This document shows positions 58,653 through 64,000 of a DNA stretch of 64,000 nt, piece after piece (the stretch's first letter is position 1; each line of letters begins with the position of its first letter). Under the pieces are notes generated by a model. That model searched no databases and was not told the origin of the DNA. It saw nothing but the letters and a program-made list of their open reading frames with translations. Source of the stretch: Burkholderiaceae bacterium (GTDB taxonomy: Bacteria > Pseudomonadota > Gammaproteobacteria > Burkholderiales > Burkholderiaceae_C); NCBI GenBank assembly GCA_019234815.1, contig JAFALA010000047.1, positions 35,738 to 99,737 of the forward strand. The letters are read 5' to 3'. The translations under genes were made by a program, and so were the position numbers.

Positions 58653-59286
58653 TGCAAATCCCACCCAGCTGGGCCTGTCGTGGGACGGTCCCGGACTGAT
58701 GGCCGGCGTGGACGAGGCCGGGCGCGGCCCTCTGGCCGGGCCGGTGGTGGCCGCCGCCGTGATCCTCGACGACGAACATCCGATCGCAGGCCTGGCCGAC
58801 TCCAAGGTCATCAGCGAGAAAAAGCGCGAGCGCTTGTTCGACGAGATCCGCGCCAAGGCCTTGTGCTGCTGCATTGCCGAGGCGACGGTCGAGGAGATAG
58901 ACCGCCTGAACATCTTGCAGGCGACCCTGCTGGCCATGCGTCGTGCGGTTGAAGGCCTGCGCCTGAAACCGGCCAAGGTGCTGGTCGACGGCAACCGCCT
59001 GCCCATCCTGAAGGTGCCGGCCGAGGCCATCGTCAAGGGCGACGCCAAGGTGCCGGCCATTTCAGCGGCGTCCATACTCGCCAAGGTGCACCGCGACCGC
59101 TTGTGCCAGACCATGGACGACGCGTACCCTGGCTACGGTTTCGCCACCCACAAGGGCTACGGCACGCAAGAGCATCTGGCGGCCTTGCGTGCGCTGGGGC
59201 CGTCGCCTTGGCATCGCCGCAGTTTTGCGCCGGTGCGCGAGTCCGGGCATGGATCGGGCGGGTATTTGAACCGGAACATGCCATGA
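58642..59286 (+). CDS. rnhB: Ribonuclease HII
   Basis: Removes misincorporated ribonucleotides and RNA from RNA-DNA hybrids. The 214-residue protein has the catalytic [19 protein letters not shown] (Asp and Glu), [26 protein letters not shown] and [17 protein letters not shown]. It closes [19 protein letters not shown]. The ATG at 58642 overlaps lpxB by 11 bases, and its stop overlaps the methyltransferase start by four. The lpxA-lpxB-rnhB order is standard. Confidence 0.97.
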   Translation: MRPDANPTQLGLSWDGPGLMAGVDEAGRGPLAGPVVAAAVILDDEHPIAGLADSKVISEKKRERLFDEIRAKALCCCIAEATVEEIDRLNILQATLLAMRRAVEGLRLKPAKVLVDGNRLPILKVPAEAIVKGDAKVPAISAASILAKVHRDRLCQTMDDAYPGYGFATHKGYGTQEHLAALRALGPSPWHRRSFAPVRESGHGSGGYLNRNMP

Positions 59287-60065
59287 ATCAGGTCCTGCAC
59301 ATCACCTCGCGTGACAACCCCGCGCTGCTGCGCCTGCGCAAGCTCTCAAGCGACAGCCATGCCTATCGCAAGACCGGCAGCGTCTGGCTGGAGGGCGACC
59401 ACCTGGCCCGCGCCGCCTTGCAGCGCGGGTATGCGCCGACGCTGGCCGTGGTCACCGAGAGCGGCTATGCCGATCCGGTCCTGCAGCAGCTCGCGGACGC
59501 GGCGCCGCGCGTGCTGGTCGTGCCGGAGGTCCTGTTCAAAGGCCTCAGCGGCCTGGAGTCGCCAGCGCAGATCGGTTTCGAGATGCCGCACGATGGCCAT
59601 GCGGCCTTGCGCGCTGGCGTGGACACCGTCGTTCTCGACCGCCTGCAGGATGCCGGCAATGTCGGCACCATCCTGCGCAGTGCTGCGGCCATGGACTTTC
59701 GCCAGATTGCCGCGCTCAAGGGCACGGCGGCGCTCTGGTCGCCCAAGGTCTTGCGTGCCGGCATGGGCGCGCATTTCGGGCTGCATTTGGTCGAGGGCTT
59801 GAATCCGGCCGATCTGGACGCCCTGCAGGTGCCTCTGGTGGCCACCAGCTCGCATGCGGAGCAAATGCTGCATGTGGTGACCTTACCTACGCCCTGCGCA
59901 TGGGTGATGGGGCATGAAGGGCAGGGCGTCCAGCCCGAGCTGATGCAGCGCTGCGCCTTGACCGTGGGCATTCCGCAGCCCGGCGGCGAAGAGTCGCTCA
60001 ACGTGGGCAGCGCGGCGGCCGTCTGTCTGTACGAGTCGGCGCGGCAGCGCTTGAGCCCGCCCTGA
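59283..60065 (+). CDS. TrmH/SpoU-family RNA 2'-O-methyltransferase
   Basis: SPOUT methyltransferase that uses a trefoil knot to bind SAM and methylate ribose of rRNA or tRNA. The 260-residue protein has a short N-terminal substrate domain ([16 protein letters not shown]). SPOUT motifs are motif 1 [19 protein letters not shown], motif 2 [10 protein letters not shown] and motif 3 [22 protein letters not shown]. The exact target (an RlmB-like Gm2251 or other position) is not determinable. It is coupled to rnhB and converges with ppsR across seven bases. Confidence 0.92.
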   Translation: MNQVLHITSRDNPALLRLRKLSSDSHAYRKTGSVWLEGDHLARAALQRGYAPTLAVVTESGYADPVLQQLADAAPRVLVVPEVLFKGLSGLESPAQIGFEMPHDGHAALRAGVDTVVLDRLQDAGNVGTILRSAAAMDFRQIAALKGTAALWSPKVLRAGMGAHFGLHLVEGLNPADLDALQVPLVATSSHAEQMLHVVTLPTPCAWVMGHEGQGVQPELMQRCALTVGIPQPGGEESLNVGSAAAVCLYESARQRLSPP

Positions 60066-60072
60066 CCCGGCT

Positions 60073-60894
60073 TCAATACACCAGGCGATCCGGCCGAATG
60101 TCCCGCAGGATCGTCGTCGCGATCTCTTCGATGGACTTGTGCGTTGACGACAGCCACGAGATGCCTTCGCGCTTCATCATGCCCTCCGCTTCGTTGATCT
60201 CGTAGCGGCAGTTCATCAGGTCGGCGTACTTGCTGCCGGGGCGGCGCTCGTTGCGGATCTGCGAGAGGCGCTCCGGATCGATGGTCAGGCCGAAGCACTT
60301 GCGCTTGTGCGGGGCCAGCGACGACGGCAGCCTGTTGCGTTCGAAGTCTTCCGGAATCAGGGGATAGTTGGCAGCCTTGATTCCGTGCTGCATGGCGAGG
60401 TACAGCGAAGTCGGGGTCTTGCCGCAGCGCGACACGCCGACCAGGATGACGTCGGCGGCATCGAGGTTCTTGGCCGACTGGCCGTCGTCGTGCGCCAGCG
60501 AGAAATTGATGGCTTCGATGCGGTCGTGGTACTCCTGGCTGCGTGCCACATCCGAGAACCGGCCCACGCGGTGGTTGGACTTGATCTGGAATTCCTGCTC
60601 CAGGGGCTCGATGAAGGTGCGGAACATGTCCAGCACCAGGCCTTTGCAGTGCTCGCGCACCACGCTGAGCGCCTCCTCATTGACCAGCGTTGCAAAAACG
60701 ACCACGCGCTGGCCTTCGGATTCGCACAGGGCATTGATTTCGCGCACGACCTGGTAGGCCTTCTCGGCCGAGTCGATGAAGGGCTTGCGCACGTGGCGGG
60801 TCCGGCCTGAGAACTGGGCCATGATGGAATTACCGAAGGTCTCGGCGGTGATGCCTGTGCCGTCGGACACGAAGTACACGGTGCGGTCGTTCAT
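60073..60894 (-). CDS. ppsR: PEP synthase regulatory protein (kinase/pyrophosphorylase)
   Basis: DUF299-family bifunctional enzyme that inactivates PEP synthase by ADP-dependent threonine phosphorylation and reactivates it by phosphorolysis. The 273-residue protein begins RTVYFVSDGTGITAETFG and has the P-loop GVSRCGKT (153-160). A C-terminal FGLTIDPERLSQIRNERR region follows. The ATG at 60894 fits the conserved N-terminus; the frame stays open upstream but unconserved. It is divergent from its target ppsA across 248 bases, a conserved pairing. Confidence 0.96.
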   Translation of the reverse strand: MNDRTVYFVSDGTGITAETFGNSIMAQFSGRTRHVRKPFIDSAEKAYQVVREINALCESEGQRVVVFATLVNEEALSVVREHCKGLVLDMFRTFIEPLEQEFQIKSNHRVGRFSDVARSQEYHDRIEAINFSLAHDDGQSAKNLDAADVILVGVSRCGKTPTSLYLAMQHGIKAANYPLIPEDFERNRLPSSLAPHKRKCFGLTIDPERLSQIRNERRPGSKYADLMNCRYEINEAEGMMKREGISWLSSTHKSIEEIATTILRDIRPDRLVY

Positions 60895-61142
60895 TTGAGG
60901 GCCTTTATGCGTAGCAATTCCATCATAGTGGACGTGCATCACCGTAGAATTGCGCTCAATTTTCCTCTTCGTCCCAGTTCGTTGATTTGACGACCTCCGC
61001 TTGACATGTTCGGCCAGCCCTTCCAACAACAACTCCACCCTGGCCGGGGCCGTGTCTGCGCAATGGACGGGGCGGGTTGCCTGCCACCTGGGCAGCGGCC
61101 TGGCAAGGAAGCGCCGGTTTTTCAACATCACGGAGTTTTCCC
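60895..61142. other. Divergent regulatory gap ppsR|ppsA
   Basis: No gene is seen. The gap holds an inverted repeat GCAATTC/GAATTGC (60913-60919 with 60947-60953) near the ppsR side. TTGACG (60987) and TTGACA (61001) resemble -35 boxes for ppsA, but neither has a convincing -10 at 16-18 bases. Divergent promoters are expected but I could not place them. Confidence 0.4.
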
Positions 61143-63542
61143 ATGTCTTCTCGCTATGAGCCGACCGCCCTGGTCGTACCTTTTGAGCACCTGAGAATGA
61201 GCGACGTCGAGGTCGTTGGCGGCAAGAACGCCAGCCTTGGCGAAATGATCTCGCAGCTCGCCGCGTCCGGCGTGCGCGTGCCTGGCGGCTTTGCCACCAC
61301 GGCGCATGCCTTCCGTGAGTTCCTCAAGCACGAGGGCCTGGACGCCCGCATCCAGGCGCGCCTGGCCACCCTGAACACCGACGACGTGCGCGCGCTCGCC
61401 GAGGCGGGGGCTGAAATCCGCGGCTGGCTGGAGGCGCAGCCCTTCCCGGCCGACCTGGAAGCCCAGATCCGCAGTCATTTCGCCGAGTTGACGGCGGGCA
61501 ACCCGGAAGCTTCGTTTGCGGTGCGCTCGTCCGCGACCGCCGAAGACCTGCCTGACGCCTCGTTCGCCGGCCAGCAGGAGACTTTCCTCAACGTGGTCGG
61601 CATCGAGTCCGTGCTGCACAAGATGAAGGAAGTGTTCGCCTCGCTCTACAACGACCGCGCCATCAGCTACCGCGTGCACAAGGGCTTTGCGCACAGCGAG
61701 GTGGCGCTGTCGGCTGGCGTGCAGCGCATGGTGCGCTCCGACCTGGGCTCGGCCGGCGTGATGTTCACCATCGATACCGAGTCGGGTTTCAAGGACGTGG
61801 TGTTCATCACCTCCAGCTACGGCCTGGGCGAGACGGTGGTGCAGGGCGCCGTCAACCCCGACGAGTTCTATGTGCACAAGCTGGCGCTGGCGCGCGGCAG
61901 GTTCCCGGTGATCCGCCGCAACCTGGGCTCCAAGCTGATCCGCATGGAGTTCGCCACGCCGGAAGAAAAGGCCGCCAGCGGCAAGCTGGTCAAGACGGTC
62001 GACACCGTGCCCGAGCAGCGCAACCGTTATTCGCTGACCGACGACGAGGTCATCGAGCTGGCCAAGTACGCCGTCATCATCGAGCAGCACTACCAACGTC
62101 CGATGGACATTGAATGGGGCCGCGACGGCCTGGACGGCAAGCTCTACATCCTGCAGGCCCGCCCCGAGACCGTGAAGAGCCAGGCCGAAGGCCAGCTGGA
62201 ACACCGCTACAAGCTCAAGGGCCACAGCGCCGTGCTGGCCGAGGGCCGTGCCATCGGCCAGAAGATCGGCACCGGTCCGGTCCGCCTGGTCGACAACATT
62301 GCCGACATGGAGCGCGTGCAGCCCGGCGACGTGCTGGTGACCGACATGACCGATCCCAACTGGGAGCCGGTGATGAAGCGTGCCAGCGCCATCGTCACCA
62401 ACCGCGGCGGCCGCACCTGCCACGCCGCCATCATCGCGCGCGAGCTGGGTATTCCCGCCGTGGTCGGCTGCGGCGACGCGACCGAACGGCTCAAGGACGG
62501 GCAGTTGGTGACCGTGGCCTGCTCGGAAGGCGACACCGGCTTCATCTACGACGGCCTGCTGGAAACCGAAGTGACCGAGGTGCACCGCGGCGAAATGCCG
62601 TACTGCCCGGTCAAGATCATGATGAACGTGGGCAACCCGCAGCTGGCCTTCAACTTTGCGCAGATGCCCGGCGCTGGCGTGGGCCTGGCCCGGCTGGAGT
62701 TCATCATCAACAACAACATCGGCGTGCACCCCAAGGCCATCCTCGACTACCCGAACATCGATGCCGACCTGAAGAAGGCGGTGGAGTCGGTGGCCCGTGG
62801 CCACGCCTCGCCGCGCGCGTTCTACGTCGACAAGCTGGTGGAAGGCATTGCCACCATCGCGGCGGCCTTCTTCCCCCGCCCGGTGATCGTGCGTCTGTCC
62901 GACTTCAAGAGCAACGAGTACCGCAAGCTGATCGGCGGCTCGCGCTATGAGCCGGATGAAGAAAACCCCATGCTGGGTTTCCGCGGCGCCTCGCGCTACA
63001 TCAGCGGCGACTTCAGCGATGCCTTCGCCATGGAGTGCGAGGCGCTCAAGCGCGTGCGCAACGACATGGGCCTGAACAATGTCGAGATCATGGTGCCCTT
63101 CGTCCGCACCGTGAAGCAGGCCGAACGCGTGGTCAACATGCTGGGCGAGCGCGGCCTCAAGCGCGGCGTGGACGGCTTGCGCGTCATCATGATGTGCGAG
63201 GTTCCCAGCAATGCGATCCTGGCCGAGCAGTTCCTGGAGCACTTCGACGGCATGTCGATCGGCTCCAACGACCTGACCCAACTGACCCTGGGCCTGGATC
63301 GCGACTCCGGACTGGAGCAGCTGGCCGGCGACTTCGACGAGCGCGATCCTGCTGTCAAGGCCTTGATCTCGCGCGCCATCGCGGCTTGCCGCGCCACCGG
63401 CAAGTACATCGGCATCTGCGGCCAAGGCCCCAGCGATCATCCGGACTTCGCCGACTGGCTGGCGCAGGAAGGTATCACCTCGATGTCGCTGAACCCGGAC
63501 ACGGTGGTGGAGACCTGGCAGCGTTTGGCGGCGCAGCGCTGA
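61143..63542 (+). CDS. ppsA: Phosphoenolpyruvate synthase
   Basis: Converts pyruvate and ATP to PEP, AMP and phosphate for gluconeogenesis. The 799-residue protein has an N-terminal ATP-grasp pyruvate-binding domain ([38 protein letters not shown]). The phosphohistidine domain carries His427 in [19 protein letters not shown] and the regulatory Thr in that same motif. A C-terminal PEP-binding barrel follows ([49 protein letters not shown]). The ATG at 61143 follows CACGGAG. The gene is closed by strong hairpins. Confidence 0.98.
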   Translation: MSSRYEPTALVVPFEHLRMSDVEVVGGKNASLGEMISQLAASGVRVPGGFATTAHAFREFLKHEGLDARIQARLATLNTDDVRALAEAGAEIRGWLEAQPFPADLEAQIRSHFAELTAGNPEASFAVRSSATAEDLPDASFAGQQETFLNVVGIESVLHKMKEVFASLYNDRAISYRVHKGFAHSEVALSAGVQRMVRSDLGSAGVMFTIDTESGFKDVVFITSSYGLGETVVQGAVNPDEFYVHKLALARGRFPVIRRNLGSKLIRMEFATPEEKAASGKLVKTVDTVPEQRNRYSLTDDEVIELAKYAVIIEQHYQRPMDIEWGRDGLDGKLYILQARPETVKSQAEGQLEHRYKLKGHSAVLAEGRAIGQKIGTGPVRLVDNIADMERVQPGDVLVTDMTDPNWEPVMKRASAIVTNRGGRTCHAAIIARELGIPAVVGCGDATERLKDGQLVTVACSEGDTGFIYDGLLETEVTEVHRGEMPYCPVKIMMNVGNPQLAFNFAQMPGAGVGLARLEFIINNNIGVHPKAILDYPNIDADLKKAVESVARGHASPRAFYVDKLVEGIATIAAAFFPRPVIVRLSDFKSNEYRKLIGGSRYEPDEENPMLGFRGASRYISGDFSDAFAMECEALKRVRNDMGLNNVEIMVPFVRTVKQAERVVNMLGERGLKRGVDGLRVIMMCEVPSNAILAEQFLEHFDGMSIGSNDLTQLTLGLDRDSGLEQLAGDFDERDPAVKALISRAIAACRATGKYIGICGQGPSDHPDFADWLAQEGITSMSLNPDTVVETWQRLAAQR

Positions 63543-63551
63543 TGTTGCCGT

Positions 63552-63578
63552 GCTCTGGCTGAAGAAGGAAGCCAGAGC
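63552..63578 (+). other. First hairpin after ppsA
   Basis: GCTCTGGCT pairs perfectly with AGCCAGAGC (63552-63560 with 63570-63578) around a purine-rich loop. No T-tract follows, so it probably assists the next hairpin or protects the 3' end. Confidence 0.55.
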
Positions 63579-63590
63579 AAGCGCAAACAC

Positions 63591-63626
63591 AAACGGGGCC
63601 AGTTCAAGCGTGGCCCCGTTTGCTTT
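63591..63626. terminator. Strong terminator after ppsA
   Basis: AAACGGGGCCA pairs perfectly with TGGCCCCGTTT (63591-63601 with 63611-63621) and is followed by GCTTT. The A- and T-flanks let it work in both directions, so it may also end a minus-strand gene at 63645-63791. Confidence 0.82.
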
Positions 63627-63644
63627 GGGCGTGCGGCCCGCCGA

Positions 63645-63791
63645 TCAGGCTTGTGTCTTGTTCCCGCTGCTGCTGCGCGTGACGAAGCGGCCGTTCGTGA
63701 CGAGGTTCGTGCCGTCGGCCATGGCGCCGGCGCTTTTCGTCAACGCGACCAGGGAACGGGCTTTGCGGGCGAGAGGGCCTGCGCCTTTCAT
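63645..63791 (-). CDS. Candidate 48-residue basic protein
   Basis: A minus-strand frame from ATG (63791) to TGA (63645) encodes 48 residues starting MKGAGPLARKARSLVALTK, rich in Ala, Lys, Arg and Ser. GAGG lies eight bases before the ATG. Third codon positions are mostly G or C, as in real genes here, and a bidirectional terminator lies 19 bases downstream. There is no recognised family, signal peptide or membrane segment. It could be a conserved small Burkholderiales protein or chance. Confidence 0.45.
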   Translation of the reverse strand: MKGAGPLARKARSLVALTKSAGAMADGTNLVTNGRFVTRSSSGNKTQA

Positions 63792-64000
63792 CTGGCACGC
63801 CTCGGTGATGCGCGGTGAGCGCGGCCATCGCGAGAAGGCGCTGACCGGTCTGGCAGCGCTAAGACTTGGGCGGCGAGGGCGGGGAGACCTTTGCGCACAC
63901 TGCGGACTCCTCCTGCGAAACGGCCGGGTTCGCCTGCATCGACGCGCTGTGGTGGCGCACCGAGAATCCGGGACGTGAACTCTTTCTCCAAGCGCTTGGG
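63792..64000. other. Window edge without a confident gene
   Basis: Both strands keep open frames to the window end. A plus-strand frame from a TTG near 63869 (reading GGEGGETFAHTADSS) and a minus-strand frame entering from beyond 64000 and stopping at TAG near 63865 are both possible. Neither shows a recognisable domain, so none is called. Confidence 0.4.

Noticed and set aside
60987..61006. TTGACG and TTGACA as -35 boxes of a ppsA promoter
   Set aside because: Neither has a -10-like hexamer at 16-18 bases, so no promoter was called.
61128..63590. A minus-strand open frame of about 820 codons opposite ppsA
   Set aside because: Antisense shadow of PEP synthase; no family motifs.
63550..63978. 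A plus-strand open frame of 142 codons after ppsA
   Set aside because: It begins inside the ppsA terminator hairpins and runs antisense to the better-supported small minus-strand candidate.

Overview
The window is a GC-rich bacterial chromosome segment made almost entirely of conserved housekeeping genes. Gene content and order (odhA-odhB-lpdA; scpB-rluB-ndk-rlmN-pilF-rodZ-ispG-hisS-yfgM-bamB-der-hfq-hflX-hflK-hflC-hisZ-purA; rpsB-tsf-pyrH-frr-uppS-cdsA-dxr-rseP-bamA-skp-lpxD-fabZ-lpxA-lpxB-rnhB) point to a betaproteobacterium of the order Burkholderiales, most likely family Alcaligenaceae (Bordetella/Achromobacter-like). That placement is recalled from gene order and not from a search.

Layout. 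(1) 1-5680: the end of etfB, etfA, a DmdC-type acyl-CoA dehydrogenase and a nitronate monooxygenase-like enzyme on the plus strand, then a small Cys-rich protein and a 2-oxoglutarate/Fe(II) dioxygenase on the minus strand. (2) 5897-13748: the 2-oxoglutarate dehydrogenase operon (odhA, odhB, lpdA) with a small-multidrug-resistance-family gene between E2 and E3, then zapE and a secreted coiled-coil protein. (3) 13762-18702: a PP2C phosphatase, a YdcH-like protein, a DinG-family helicase, and the divergent pair bamD/rluD. (4) 18703-19088: an unusual repeat-containing non-coding stretch. (5) 19089-38884: the long scpB-to-purA cluster (pseudouridylation, nucleotide metabolism, rRNA methylation, isoprenoid synthesis, histidyl-tRNA synthesis, outer-membrane assembly, ribosome assembly, Hfq, HflX/K/C, HisZ, PurA, a phosphoribosyltransferase). 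(6) 39054-44441: a tRNA-Leu(CAG), RNase R, and on the minus strand NnrDE and a DadA-like oxidoreductase. (7) 44608-60065: a translation, phospholipid, isoprenoid, outer-membrane and lipid A biogenesis cluster with a clear sigma-70 promoter and a structured leader before rpsB. (8) 60073-63626: PEP synthase and its divergently encoded regulatory kinase/phosphatase, closed by a strong terminator. (9) 63627-64000: mostly non-coding, with one candidate 48-residue gene.

I found no prophage, insertion sequence, CRISPR array or defence island. The most interesting observation is a three-copy GC-rich intergenic repeat. Every copy begins within two bases after a TGA stop codon inside a probable operon (etfB|etfA, ndk|rlmN, fabZ|lpxA), and its long stem differs in sequence between copies while staying paired. 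Other points of interest are the rpsB leader and the rpsB-tsf hairpins, the decayed tandem repeats before scpB, an RNase R that appears to lack its N-terminal helix-turn-helix domain, and a RluB with very large disordered extensions.
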